Shown piece after piece: positions 15,964 to 25,891 of a DNA stretch of 64,000 nt. The DNA comes from a bacterium. Its GTDB lineage: Bacteria; Sumerlaeota; Sumerlaeia; MVZB01. The translations under genes and the position numbers were made by a program. The stretch is taken from positions 16,688 to 80,687 of the forward strand of contig JAJFUE010000088.1 in the NCBI GenBank assembly GCA_021372575.1, read 5' to 3'. Positions within the stretch are counted from its first letter, which is position 1, and each line of letters starts with the position of its first letter. The notes below the pieces were generated by a model. That model made no database searches, was not told the origin of the DNA, and saw nothing but the letters and a program-made list of their open reading frames with translations.

Positions 15964-17853
15964 TTATTCATTGAAGTGATCGACGATTTCGATGCCGACC
16001 GTCGCGGAACCCTGGATGGGGGCGTCCATGGTCATCGTTTGCAGGTCGAGCCGCGTGCCGGTCGCCTGTTGCTGAACCTGCGCCGGGGCCGTCTCGCGCA
16101 CGAGCGACTCCATCGTCGGGGGGATCGCGCCGAGCGGCCGCCCCTTCAGCACCGTCGTCGATTGCGGATCGACCAGGCACAGCCGCATCTGGTCGGGCGA
16201 CATGTTCATCACATCGACCAGCTCGAGGACCTCGTCGAACTGCCGCGGCGCGAAGACTGCGGGGTGGAGCTGCCGCTCGAGCGCCAGCGCCGCGGCGGCG
16301 TCGGAAAAGTGAATCGCATACGACCCCGGCTTGAGCGGCTTGGGCAGCTTCATTTCGAGCGTGCGCGACTGCTCGGGCCCTCGCCACTGCCGATACCGCA
16401 TCAGCAGCCGCACGGTCTCGCCCGCCAGGTAGCGGTTGTGCTCAGGCGTGAGCGACACCAGCTCGAGCTGATCGCGGCGGGTCGCCCGGGCATCGACCGC
16501 GACGTCGATCGAGGCGACATCGGCTTCCTCAAACGGATTCTGCAGCAGCGCGAACAGATCGAACAGCACCTGGCCGACCGGCGTGCTGATCGCGTTGCCG
16601 TCCGACGAACTGAGCACGTGCTTCTTGATTGCGCGGCCGTTGGCAAGCCTGATCGTCGTGTCGGCGGCGAGCGTCATCTCCCCGGTTCCGCCGCCGCCGC
16701 TCGTCCACGCCGCGTCAAGCGCGACCATGGCCATGACCGGCAGGAAGTCCGAGTCCTTCCATGCCTTGTAACGGAAGACGCGCGGGTTCGATGCGGCCGG
16801 GCCGCCGATCGTCACCGTGATCGGGACGAACGGGGGCGCCTCGCCCAGCGTGCCGCCGATCGCATAGGAGCGATCCTGGTCCATCGTGCCGACCAGTTCG
16901 CGCACCTCGCCGAGCTTGAACGACGTGCTGTAGCTCTGCATGAAACTGATGATATACGCGGCCGAAAGCGGCGCCCGGACGGCGCCGGCGCCCATCATCG
17001 GATGGCCGAACGCGATCATCTTGTTCCCATCGCGCCACGTGACCGTGCCGACGCCGGCGACGTTGAGGTCGCCGTAGAGCATCGGCACACCGAGAGCGGA
17101 TCCGGGCTCCAGGGCCGGCGCGGGCTCATGGGATTCGGCTGCCGCGGCCCCGGCCCCAACCGGTCCCGCGTCGATCAACTCCAGGTTGCGCGCCTTGAAG
17201 AACCGGCCCAGTTGCCGGGCGGCGGACGCGGAAATGCCCGATACGAACATGGGCGTCATCAGCGGGCGCAACTCGCCCGCCGGCAACTTCAGTTCCGAGT
17301 CCTGAGTGCTGAGCCCTGAGTTGACCATGAGCGGTTGCGGGGCTTTCCCGGTCAGGCCCTGGTAATCCTGCCAGTCCTTCTGCCAATCCCACGGCGCGGA
17401 CAGCTGGGCGGGTCCCGACGAGCGCGGCTTTGACTTCTGCAATCCCGGCCGGCCGATGTCGCGCCACACCTCCCACATCGATTCGATCGGCGTGATGCCG
17501 CAGATCGGCTCGTACGCGAACGACCAGCCGTATGCGACCGCGCCGATGAGGCGGCCGTTCACATAGACGGGACTGCCGCTCATGCCGGCGACCACGCCGT
17601 GGCCGGCGAGCATCGGCCCTTCCAGCCGCGCCATGATCATGTTGGACCCCGGCAGGGCGTTGTGCCTCACGCCGAGGATCGTCGCCTTGAAGGTCTCGAC
17701 CTTGAAGCCGTTGAAAACCGTGCGCCCTTCGCCGACCATTCCGGGGCGCAATTCGCTCGACGGCATGAACTGGGCCGGCAGAGGTTCGACGCCGGCAGCC
17801 GGCGCAATCGCCGCAACCACCCATGCCATGGCGCAAGCCACGAGGAATCTCAT
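15964..17853 (-). CDS. SpoIVB/S55-family serine peptidase-like exported protein
   Basis: The 629-residue protein has an N-terminal signal (MRFLVACAMAWVVAAIAPAAG). The S55 core follows: a strand-rich start (SELRPGMVGEGRTVF), AGHGVVAGMSGSPVY with His85 and the GMSGSP serine at 92-94, and a second core segment near residues 265-285 (VTWRDGNKMIAFGHPMMGAG). In SpoIVB these surround the catalytic His and Ser. Non-spore-forming bacteria carry such homologues with unknown substrates. The C-terminal half (about 400-629) is a strand-rich extension. The start at 17853 follows GAGGTGG. Residues 177-188 are encoded by a CTCAGGACTCAG-type repeat otherwise seen in spacers. Confidence 0.83.
   Translation of the reverse strand: MRFLVACAMAWVVAAIAPAAGVEPLPAQFMPSSELRPGMVGEGRTVFNGFKVETFKATILGVRHNALPGSNMIMARLEGPMLAGHGVVAGMSGSPVYVNGRLIGAVAYGWSFAYEPICGITPIESMWEVWRDIGRPGLQKSKPRSSGPAQLSAPWDWQKDWQDYQGLTGKAPQPLMVNSGLSTQDSELKLPAGELRPLMTPMFVSGISASAARQLGRFFKARNLELIDAGPVGAGAAAAESHEPAPALEPGSALGVPMLYGDLNVAGVGTVTWRDGNKMIAFGHPMMGAGAVRAPLSAAYIISFMQSYSTSFKLGEVRELVGTMDQDRSYAIGGTLGEAPPFVPITVTIGGPAASNPRVFRYKAWKDSDFLPVMAMVALDAAWTSGGGGTGEMTLAADTTIRLANGRAIKKHVLSSSDGNAISTPVGQVLFDLFALLQNPFEEADVASIDVAVDARATRRDQLELVSLTPEHNRYLAGETVRLLMRYRQWRGPEQSRTLEMKLPKPLKPGSYAIHFSDAAAALALERQLHPAVFAPRQFDEVLELVDVMNMSPDQMRLCLVDPQSTTVLKGRPLGAIPPTMESLVRETAPAQVQQQATGTRLDLQTMTMDAPIQGSATVGIEIVDHFNE
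17297..17324. repeat. CTCAGGACTCAG-type repeat inside the S55 peptidase gene
   Basis: The degenerate CTGAGT/CCTGAG unit matches spacer copies at 26395-26424 and 45731-45750. Here it is in frame and encodes VNSGLSTQDSEL. Confidence 0.7.
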
Positions 17854-17937
17854 CGGTCCACCTCGCTGTTGTTGGCGGCCGGGACGACCGCCCAAATAAG
17901 CTGCATCCTACAGCCTTTCACCACGCGCACGCGACGT

Positions 17938-17972
17938 AAAAAAACACCGGCGGCGGGCAATCCCGCCGCCGG
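17938..17972 (-). terminator. Rho-independent terminator of the giant FG-GAP gene
   Basis: An 11-bp perfect GC stem (17947-17957 with 17962-17972, CCGGCGGCGGG) and a 4-base loop are followed on the minus strand by TGTTTTTTT. It lies just after the stop at 17998 and separates this transcript from the S55 peptidase gene. Confidence 0.93.
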
Positions 17973-17997
17973 AATGGCGCGTTCAATGGACGGCCTG

Positions 17998-20900
17998 TTA
18001 CTTCAGCAGCGTCCAGTCGGCCGCCGGCACCGAGTTCTTGCCGATGCCATCGACCAGACCCGTGTCATAGACGTTGAACATGCCGGCCTTGGTCGAAGTG
18101 GCCCCGCCCGTCGGGTTCTGGACGGTGACCTTGCGCGGCCCGAGATCGGCATCGTCCGAGACGCGCACCGTCACCCTGGCATTGAGCCCGTCGATGCGCT
18201 CCATGCTGACGATGTTGACGCCGTCGCCGAAGCTGAGCGTCATGCCCGGCTTGAAGTTGTAGCCATAGACATCGATCTGGCGCAAATCGCCGCGGGCCGC
18301 GCCGCGCGGCGTGATGCCCGTGATGCGCGGGGCCGAAGCCAGCAGCGGATGCGACACGGCCTTACTGTTCCAGTTGTCGCCCACGACGCGGTTCACGTAG
18401 AACACGTTGTAGGCGCCCGTTGACATCATCGCCTGCGGATTGCCCAGGCAGGAGATCATGAAGTCCAGATCGCCGTCGCCATCGACGTCGATCAGATCGA
18501 CGTCGTTGGCCCAGCCGACGACGCTGGTCATGTCGTCGCCATAGACGTTCAGGTAAATGTCGAGCGAGTTGCCCACGACGTACGGCACCTCGTAGGAGAT
18601 GTCCTTGAAGAACCCGCCGCGAATCTTGCCATCGACCTTGCCCAGGTCGTTGCGCCAGATCCTGACGAGGCGGGTGTTGCCGCCGACGAGCTTGGCGACG
18701 ACGATGTCGATGTCGCCGTCGAGGTCGATGTCACCGACATCCACGCCCGCCGTCGGGTCGGTCGGCATGTTGTCGCCGAACCGCAGCGACGTCTGGTCGG
18801 TGAAGTAGCCGGGGTGCTGGTTGGTCGGGTCGTTGATCAGCAGCCGGTTGATCTCGCCGAGCGTGGACCCGATCGTGGCCGGGCCGAACGAGATGTAGAT
18901 GTCGAGCGAACCGTCCCAGATCCCGTCGCGGTAGGCGGTGATGATGCCGTCGCCGTTGCGGTCGTAGGTGTCGATCTGGCCGTTGCCCGAGCCGCCGAGC
19001 TGGCCGTCGGCGCCGATGACGCCCACGTCCTCGCCCGCATCGAGCACGCCGTTGCCGTTGAGGTCCTCGGTCTCGGTCGGCTTGTCGATCCAATCGAGGA
19101 CGCCATTGGCCGCCCCGACGCGCACGCCGCTGTCGTTGACGACGCCGACGTCCTCGCCCGGGTCAAGCAGGCCGTTGTGGTTCTTGTCCTCGGTCGCTTC
19201 GCCGAGGCCGTCGAAGTCGGCGGTCGCGATTCCGCGCGGCACCTTGTCGAGGTATTTCGGAATACGCCGCAGGCTGTCGTCGGCGACGAACGTCGGATCG
19301 TCGTCGGTGAACAGGCCGTCGCCGTCGTTGATCAAGTAGCGGAATCCGATCGGCGCGGTCGCCGTCGATTGGTTGGCCAGGATGATGTCCACGTCGCCGT
19401 CGGAATCGAAGTCACCGACGAGCATGTCCATCGTGTTGTCGGCCACGCCCATGACTCCGCCCGAGCCGAGCGGAAGGTTGGTTTCCGACCGGTCGTAGAA
19501 GTGATACGGCTCCGCGCCGACGGGCTGGTTGAACAGCAGCGCCTCGGGGCACCCGAAGTCCATGCGCCCGTTGCCGATCAAAACGTCGGCGCGCCCGTCG
19601 TCGTTGAAGTCGGCGAACAACACACGCTGGCCCTGCCGCTTCAGGTTCACGCTCTCGGGCGACAGGCCCGGCGTGTAGATCTGCGGCCACAGGCCCGCGA
19701 CCGCCGGCTCGAAGAACGCGTCGCCGAGGTTGTTCGTATCGGGCACCGAGTTCTGCGAGATGGTGTTGACGTCCTGGTTGATGAGCAGGGTGGGCTGCTC
19801 GGAATAACCGAGGCGCTCCTGGCGCACCATCAGGACGTCCAGGTCGCCGTCGTTATCGACGTCGCCCACGGCGGTGTCGTTGTTGAACGTCGGCTTGTCG
19901 ATGACGCCATACATGTAGCCGCTGTCGGCGGCTTCGAAGTTGGCAATCCGGGGGGCCGGAACCGCCGCGTTATATGGCTTGAACGTCCGCATGCCGCCGT
20001 ATTTCGGCTCGCCGGTGTTCAGCAGGATGCGGTTGTATTCGCCTTCCTGCGTGAAGTGGCCGCCGCACGACTGCATGATGTCGAGCCGGTTGTCCGAGTT
20101 CAGGTCGGCGACCGTCGAACGCACCGTCACGCCCGGGATGGTCGAAACCGTGTACGGGGGCGCCAACGAGATGAACATCAACGGCGGCAGCATCGTGATG
20201 TTGTTCTCGAAGAACATCTTCGGGTCCCGGTTGCTGTTCGTGTCCGGCGGGCGGGTGTAGGTCTGGTTCAGCAGCAGTTGGGTGGGCGCCAGCGCGTTGA
20301 ACACGATCAGATCCTGATCGCCGTCGTTATCAACGTCGCCGTGGACCGCCGACGTGCTGACGTAGTTCACGTTGCCGACGAGCGTGTCGGTGCGGTCGGT
20401 GAAGATGCCCAGCGAGTCGTTCAGATAGACGCGGTTGGTCGCGGGGGTGCCAAGGCCGTTGTAACCGTCAAGATCCTCGAGGCCCTCGAGCGTCGTCGTC
20501 GCGATGAACACGTCGATGTCGCCGTCGTTGTCGAAGTCGGCCGCCGTGCAGCCGTACGGCTCGCCGACGGGCGCCAGCGGATCCGTCGAACCCGGCAGCG
20601 CGGTTGCGCCGGGGAACACGATCGGCATCCACCATGTCCACGGATCATCGACGATGTATTGGAACCCGAGGCCGCCATAGGCCACGGAAAACCGCGAGCA
20701 GCCGGCATTCGCGATAAAGTCCGGGGCTCCGCTGTCATTGTCCGTCGCAAGGAAGATATCCGCGGCGCCCTCGTTGAGGAAGTCGGCGAGCAGGCCGGAC
20801 CATGCGCGCCCGTGCGGCGGCACGCCATCGATCTCGGGGCTCGCCGCGTCGCCCGGCAGGCCGTCGGGAATGCCGGTAAAGAGCGGGTTGGCGTCATACA

Positions 20901-23900
20901 CGAAGAACCATGTCGGCGTCTCGAGCGTGTCGTCATAGTACGTGTAGCAGGCGAACAGGCCGCCGTCGGTGCCGATCGTGGCCGTCGTGATGAGGTCGCC
21001 GTTTTCGGCCGAGGCAACCTGTTCGAAGGTTGCCCCCGGCAGATAGGAATAGGTGTAATCGAACCCGTAGTTCATGCAGCCGAAATAACCGTCGGGGGTG
21101 CCGTCGGGCAGGAGAAAGTCGTATTGCGGTCCGAACAGGCTCACGTTGGTCACGTCGTTGGTGTAGATATCCAGGTTTCGGAACACGCCGTAATCGGCTC
21201 CGTGCGCCGGCTGCGGGACCGATCCGCTGGTGCTGCCGGTCACGACCGTCGCCGGCGGATTGGAACCGGACGGCGGATTCGTCGGCGCCGCGGTGAACGG
21301 ATAGGTGACATCGGCCGTGCTGATATAGCCGCGCCACGACCGCTCGCGAATCGAGACCAGGTCCAGGCCCGTGTGGTATTCGACAGGCCCGAAGTGCGGT
21401 TCCGTGGCGCCCGTCGCCATCGGCGAGTTCTGGACCGTGCTGCGCGCGCCGCCCGCGTTGAACTGCAGCAACGCCGGGAAAATCGGGGCCATGCGGTCCA
21501 ATTCGGACGGCATCCACGAGTTGAGCGCCTCGTCCAGCCACATCCCGGTGAACGACACCTTGATCGAGGTGAGCGTGCCGAACCGGTCGTCCGAACCCAG
21601 TGTTTCATCCGTGAAGAATTCGCCGCTGGGCGACAGCGAATACGGCGGATGCTTGGTCTGGTTGACCAGCACGCGCTCGGCGAACTGGAGCGGCTCGCTG
21701 AACCAGTCGGCGGTCATGTCCGGCCGGCGGTCGCCGCCGGTCGGCGAGGAGTCGATCCACCCGACCGTGTTCTCCAGGTCGGAGAACGGGTAGTATTCGC
21801 TGATCACGAGGTCCATGTCGCCGTCGCTGTCGATGTCGGCCGCGGCCGCGCGATACGGATAATCAAATATATCCTCATCCCAGCCGAGGTTGAGGATGCC
21901 GGGAAGCCACTCCGCGCTGCGATCGACGAAGTAGCCCGGGAACCCGCTGCGGCCCTCGTTCAGGTAAAAGCGGTTGCGCGCGTTCTGGTTGGTGAAGAAC
22001 AGGTCCAGCCAGCCGTCGTTGTTGAAGTCGGCCAGCACGACGCCCACCGTCGGATCGTTGGGCGCGGCGACCGGGTGGGTCTTGCCGTCGCTTCCGATTT
22101 CATAGCTCTTGATGCGGTCGTCGATCGTGCCGACGATGTTGTCGTCGCCGACGGTGACGTCCCGGAAGAAATACGTGACCGAGCCATCGGCCTCGATCCG
22201 CTGCTCGTTCAGGTAGAGGCGGTTGGTGCGGCCGGCAATCGGATCCTGGCCGCCGCCGAATCCGGCCGTCACGATGTCGAGGTCGCCGTCGTTATCGACG
22301 TCCCCGATCGCGCCGCTCATCGTGATGTAATCGGTTTGCGGGAACGATCCGGACCCCGGCACGAACATCAGCGGGTTGCCCGCGGCGACGTCCGGAATCG
22401 GATTCTGGTTGGTCACCGTGTCGGCGGCACCGGTGTTGGTGATCAGGTCGGCGTTATCGACGTCCTTGTTGTCGGTCAGTTCGATCGCCTCGATATGGTA
22501 GCCGTCGTCGTTGCCGCTGGTGATCTCGCCGGTCGTCGTATCGACGACCGCCGGGGCGTATCCGTCCTGCGTCTGGAGCGGCTGGTAGAAGCCGACGATG
22601 AACGAGAAGGTCTTGGTCTCGGCCGAGGCAAGCGCGATGTTGTCCCACACAAGGGCCACGCCCGAGTCGCTGATCTTCGTGTCGGGCGCGGTGAGGGCCG
22701 CACCGGTGCCGGTGATGGAACCGGTCAGTGCGGAGATTTTCGCGATCGTCACCTCGGTCGGCGTCACCGTTCCCGTCCCGCGCACCGTAATGTAGCTGCT
22801 GAAGAGCGGGTCGTGGAGCGACGTCTGGTAATCGATCTCGTTCGGGATCAGCCGGCCCTTGAGCGTGATCTCGTTATCGACCGAGGCGCCGTTGATCACG
22901 TAGAGCGGGTTCTCGGCGCCGAACTGGATCGTGTCCAGAACCTGCCGCAGCGAGAACGTCCCGGGCCGGTCGCTGTAGTTGGTCAGCGTGTAGGTCACCT
23001 GGACGCCTTGCGGGATGCCGACCACGCCGCCGTACGGGGTGATGCTGATGCGCTGGCGCAGGCCGAAGTCGCCCGTGCGCGTCCACGACCCCTCCGAATA
23101 GTTCTGGGTGTCGTTGATCACCATGGCCTGGTTCACGGCCCCGATGGCGCCTTCGCGGTTGGAGAACGTGCCCTTGGGGGTCTTCACCATCACGTACGAC
23201 CGCGGGCCGTTGTTGTAGCCGGAAAGGAATTCCGGCCCGCTGTTGATGGCCGTCGCGAAGCGACCGCCGGCATCGATCTCGGTCGAGATGAATTCATTGT
23301 CGAAACGGTTGTCGGTCAGCAGGTTGGGATCGACCGCGGTGCCGTCGCCGATCGGCATATACGTCGTGCTGCCGCCGTAATACTCCGTGGGGAACGGCAT
23401 CACGTTTTCTGGAAGAAGCATTTGCTCGATCCAGTTGATATAAACATGATAGAGCGCCGTCGGATTCTGTGGCTCCTCAGGATCCGGTGGCCACCACGAA
23501 AGCATGAGCGCATACTTGATCGGCATGCCCGTGTCGTCGTTAACTGGCAGGCCGGCGAATTTGTAGTCGGAGGTGTAGGTTCCTTCCTCGAGCAGCAGAA
23601 CTGGGTCTGTGATAAAGGAAGGATTATCGTTGAAATCCGGATTTCCGGTGTCCGAAGGGGTGGTCGCGCCGGTTGTCGGTGTCAGCGGGAAAAACACATC
23701 GTCGCCGGGGCCGGCCGGGATCGTCATATCATAGCCCGAAAGCACTTCCGCGATGATGCGGTACATCCCCTGGTTCTCGTCCGGAACCAACGGCTTCGAC
23801 CACGTGTTGTCGGGATTGGGAAGCGAGGGGTTCACATTGTGCCCCAGGTTGAGTTCACTCGCCTGGGCAAGCTGATCGGGGCGCACGCACAGGAACACCG

Positions 23901-24990
23901 GCGCCTGCGACACGAACAGGCTCAGCGTCCCGTTGTTGGTGGGGTCGGAATCGACGAGTTCGCCCTGAAGCACCCGGCCGCCGATCGAGCCGCGTCCCGA
24001 GAAATTCTTGCCGTTGACGAGGCCGGCGTTCATCTCGTCGTCGAACGCGAGCTTGCGCCGCTCGAACGGATCGGTCGGATAATCGCTTGTCGGCGGTTCG
24101 AAATACACGTTCATGACGGAATTCTGAATATTTGAATTGCCGAGGCCGACCGCATAACCGAGTTGGTTTGTGATGATCGCCTGGATGTCGAGGCTGCCAG
24201 ACACCCACGGCTTGTCGCCGTCGGGCACATCGCTGTAACTTTCGGGCCACGTGCGCAGGTCCTGCGTCACAGCCGGATCGACGATAATGTCGCAGTCGAT
24301 GATCTCGCCGGCCTTGTAACTGGTCACCGGGATGAACACGTCGGCATTGTTGTCGGAGTTCAGATCGACGACGACGCCCGGGCCGGCGTTCCAGCGGTTC
24401 GTCATGCTTCCGACAAATTGGAATGGAATGCTTGGATACGTGCCGGCCTGGCCCGCATACATACTTGGGTCGAAATCGGTGTTGAAATACGTCATGACCG
24501 AGCTGGCCACGTTGTTCGCCTCGGTCTGGGCGTTGTCGATGAACGTGATCAGGTTATAGCCGTCGATGGCCGCCTGGGTGGGCATGTACATGGTCCCGGG
24601 AATCGCCGGCGCATACTGGCTCGGGATCACCGAGCTGCTGAACCGGAAATCCGAGAAACGCGCGTTGTTCCACGTCGAGATCGCGCCGTTCAACGCGTCC
24701 ATGATTTTTGCGTAGGTCGGCTTCAGGCTGTCCTTCGGGAAGACGACGCCCGGCAACAGGATATCCTGGTTGCCCTGGCCGCTCGTCCGAACATAGAACT
24801 GCGGCGGCGACATCCGCTCGTTCCAGCGGACCTGCGTCGGCCGCAGCAAGTCGTCGGTCGCATTCGTCGGGTCCTGCCTGTCCAGAATGGGGACCAGAAA
24901 CGGACCGCCGGCGCGGACCGGCAGAATCGTCGCCATGGCCATCAGCGACAGCGCGATGAGGCGAATCGTGGAGACGGCAGTAACTTTCAT
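17998..24990 (-). CDS. Giant secreted FG-GAP/VCBS-repeat protein with EF-hand-like loops and a TIG domain
   Basis: The 2330-residue protein starts with a signal peptide (MKVTAVSTIRLIALSLMAMA...VRAGG). The body carries at least a dozen FG-GAP-type calcium-binding repeats, recognisable as GDVDNDGDLDIV, ADFNNDGWLDLF, ADIDSDGDMDLV, GDFDSDGDVDII and GDIDLDGDIDIV. These repeats build beta-propellers. A cluster of dockerin/EF-hand-like loops follows near residues 1930-2030 (DKNHNGLLDPGED, DLNGNGVLDAGED, DRNGDGIITAYRD). An IPT/TIG-like domain ends the protein (ITGITPRGAARGD to GGATSTKAGMFNVY). It is probably extracellular or surface-bound, in adhesion or polymer binding. The start at 24990 is chosen for the signal peptide; the frame runs to 25137 but adds only basic, non-signal sequence. 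Confidence 0.88.
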   Translation of the reverse strand: MKVTAVSTIRLIALSLMAMATILPVRAGGPFLVPILDRQDPTNATDDLLRPTQVRWNERMSPPQFYVRTSGQGNQDILLPGVVFPKDSLKPTYAKIMDALNGAISTWNNARFSDFRFSSSVIPSQYAPAIPGTMYMPTQAAIDGYNLITFIDNAQTEANNVASSVMTYFNTDFDPSMYAGQAGTYPSIPFQFVGSMTNRWNAGPGVVVDLNSDNNADVFIPVTSYKAGEIIDCDIIVDPAVTQDLRTWPESYSDVPDGDKPWVSGSLDIQAIITNQLGYAVGLGNSNIQNSVMNVYFEPPTSDYPTDPFERRKLAFDDEMNAGLVNGKNFSGRGSIGGRVLQGELVDSDPTNNGTLSLFVSQAPVFLCVRPDQLAQASELNLGHNVNPSLPNPDNTWSKPLVPDENQGMYRIIAEVLSGYDMTIPAGPGDDVFFPLTPTTGATTPSDTGNPDFNDNPSFITDPVLLLEEGTYTSDYKFAGLPVNDDTGMPIKYALMLSWWPPDPEEPQNPTALYHVYINWIEQMLLPENVMPFPTEYYGGSTTYMPIGDGTAVDPNLLTDNRFDNEFISTEIDAGGRFATAINSGPEFLSGYNNGPRSYVMVKTPKGTFSNREGAIGAVNQAMVINDTQNYSEGSWTRTGDFGLRQRISITPYGGVVGIPQGVQVTYTLTNYSDRPGTFSLRQVLDTIQFGAENPLYVINGASVDNEITLKGRLIPNEIDYQTSLHDPLFSSYITVRGTGTVTPTEVTIAKISALTGSITGTGAALTAPDTKISDSGVALVWDNIALASAETKTFSFIVGFYQPLQTQDGYAPAVVDTTTGEITSGNDDGYHIEAIELTDNKDVDNADLITNTGAADTVTNQNPIPDVAAGNPLMFVPGSGSFPQTDYITMSGAIGDVDNDGDLDIVTAGFGGGQDPIAGRTNRLYLNEQRIEADGSVTYFFRDVTVGDDNIVGTIDDRIKSYEIGSDGKTHPVAAPNDPTVGVVLADFNNDGWLDLFFTNQNARNRFYLNEGRSGFPGYFVDRSAEWLPGILNLGWDEDIFDYPYRAAAADIDSDGDMDLVISEYYPFSDLENTVGWIDSSPTGGDRRPDMTADWFSEPLQFAERVLVNQTKHPPYSLSPSGEFFTDETLGSDDRFGTLTSIKVSFTGMWLDEALNSWMPSELDRMAPIFPALLQFNAGGARSTVQNSPMATGATEPHFGPVEYHTGLDLVSIRERSWRGYISTADVTYPFTAAPTNPPSGSNPPATVVTGSTSGSVPQPAHGADYGVFRNLDIYTNDVTNVSLFGPQYDFLLPDGTPDGYFGCMNYGFDYTYSYLPGATFEQVASAENGDLITTATIGTDGGLFACYTYYDDTLETPTWFFVYDANPLFTGIPDGLPGDAASPEIDGVPPHGRAWSGLLADFLNEGAADIFLATDNDSGAPDFIANAGCSRFSVAYGGLGFQYIVDDPWTWWMPIVFPGATALPGSTDPLAPVGEPYGCTAADFDNDGDIDVFIATTTLEGLEDLDGYNGLGTPATNRVYLNDSLGIFTDRTDTLVGNVNYVSTSAVHGDVDNDGDQDLIVFNALAPTQLLLNQTYTRPPDTNSNRDPKMFFENNITMLPPLMFISLAPPYTVSTIPGVTVRSTVADLNSDNRLDIMQSCGGHFTQEGEYNRILLNTGEPKYGGMRTFKPYNAAVPAPRIANFEAADSGYMYGVIDKPTFNNDTAVGDVDNDGDLDVLMVRQERLGYSEQPTLLINQDVNTISQNSVPDTNNLGDAFFEPAVAGLWPQIYTPGLSPESVNLKRQGQRVLFADFNDDGRADVLIGNGRMDFGCPEALLFNQPVGAEPYHFYDRSETNLPLGSGGVMGVADNTMDMLVGDFDSDGDVDIILANQSTATAPIGFRYLINDGDGLFTDDDPTFVADDSLRRIPKYLDKVPRGIATADFDGLGEATEDKNHNGLLDPGEDVGVVNDSGVRVGAANGVLDWIDKPTETEDLNGNGVLDAGEDVGVIGADGQLGGSGNGQIDTYDRNGDGIITAYRDGIWDGSLDIYISFGPATIGSTLGEINRLLINDPTNQHPGYFTDQTSLRFGDNMPTDPTAGVDVGDIDLDGDIDIVVAKLVGGNTRLVRIWRNDLGKVDGKIRGGFFKDISYEVPYVVGNSLDIYLNVYGDDMTSVVGWANDVDLIDVDGDGDLDFMISCLGNPQAMMSTGAYNVFYVNRVVGDNWNSKAVSHPLLASAPRITGITPRGAARGDLRQIDVYGYNFKPGMTLSFGDGVNIVSMERIDGLNARVTVRVSDDADLGPRKVTVQNPTGGATSTKAGMFNVYDTGLVDGIGKNSVPAADWTLLK

Positions 24991-25054
24991 CCTGTTCCAA
25001 CCTTTAATCAACGAAGGTAAACCCCGATCGAAAAACACGGCCGGCCGGGCCCGA

Positions 25055-25891
25055 TCACTGCTTGGCCGACGCCTTTGCCAATTTCCCGGCGACCCTCGCC
25101 TTGACGGCCGCCAACGATTCAAACGGAACGATTTCATTCAAGTCGGCGGACGATGCCTTCGCGGCCTGCACCCGCGCCTCGGCCTTGGCCGTCAGCTCGT
25201 CGAACTTGCTCCCGAGCGTCTTCTGCTCGGCGGTCATGTCGCGATCGACCTGCGCGCCGACGGTCTCGGACGTCGCCGCCGACAGGCGCGCGACCTGCTG
25301 GGCCTGGCGCTGCGCAAGCTTCTGCGCGCGCTGGAACAACGGCGTGCGGATCCCTCCCGGAAATGGCTCGGCGCCCGTGCGGCTCACAAGCCGCTCGCCC
25401 GTCTCGGGATGGCGCACGACCGTGAACCGCCCCTGGTCGCGGCCAAGGATGCGCGGGCTGGTCGGCGAAACCGCCGGCCTCTGGTTGAGCGCCTGAAGCT
25501 TGGGATTGAACGTCGGCTGCTGCGTGAACAGCAGAACTTCTTCCTGCTCGGCGAAGTTCGCCATCCCCTGCGCATAACTGGTCAGCGGCATCGGCGTCTG
25601 CACCGATCCGCCCATCTCCTCCATCTCCAGCAGCCCCTGCTTATCGACCTTGGCCTGGCCCTTCCAGTTCTCCGCGACCTTCATCTTGTACTTGGTCACG
25701 TAGCTGCCGTTCTGAAAGACAACCTTCTTCTCCGTGCACGTGGCCACGAAAATGTTGTCCGCCTTTTGCGCCATTTCATCCAGGCCCAACCGTTTGATCG
25801 ATTGAGCGTGGACTGCCACGGCGCCCACAAGCCAGATGGCGACAACCAGACATGCGGCCATGCGCATGCGCGCGCGTTGAGCCCCGTACAT
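25055..25891 (-). CDS. Exported protein of unknown function, upstream partner of the FG-GAP gene
   Basis: The 278-residue protein has an N-terminal signal (ARMRMAACLVVAIWLVGAVAVHAQ). The core is strand-rich (FVATCTEKKVVFQNGSYVTKYKMKVAENWKG). A long Ala/Gln/Glu helical region with coiled-coil character follows (FQRAQKLAQRQAQQVARL and on to the end). The start at 25891 has the strongest Shine-Dalgarno in this region (GAGGAGGT, 6 bases away). The gene is 64 bases upstream of the giant FG-GAP gene and in the same orientation, so the two are probably one transcript. The family is not recognised. A periplasmic or outer-membrane-associated accessory for the giant protein is a guess from position only. 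Confidence 0.7.
   Translation of the reverse strand: MYGAQRARMRMAACLVVAIWLVGAVAVHAQSIKRLGLDEMAQKADNIFVATCTEKKVVFQNGSYVTKYKMKVAENWKGQAKVDKQGLLEMEEMGGSVQTPMPLTSYAQGMANFAEQEEVLLFTQQPTFNPKLQALNQRPAVSPTSPRILGRDQGRFTVVRHPETGERLVSRTGAEPFPGGIRTPLFQRAQKLAQRQAQQVARLSAATSETVGAQVDRDMTAEQKTLGSKFDELTAKAEARVQAAKASSADLNEIVPFESLAAVKARVAGKLAKASAKQ

Noticed and set aside
18814..24135. A 1773-codon open frame on the plus strand
   Set aside because: It is antisense to the FG-GAP protein gene. It is rich in Arg, Val and Gly in the way of GC-rich shadow frames, and has no Shine-Dalgarno, signal or domain.
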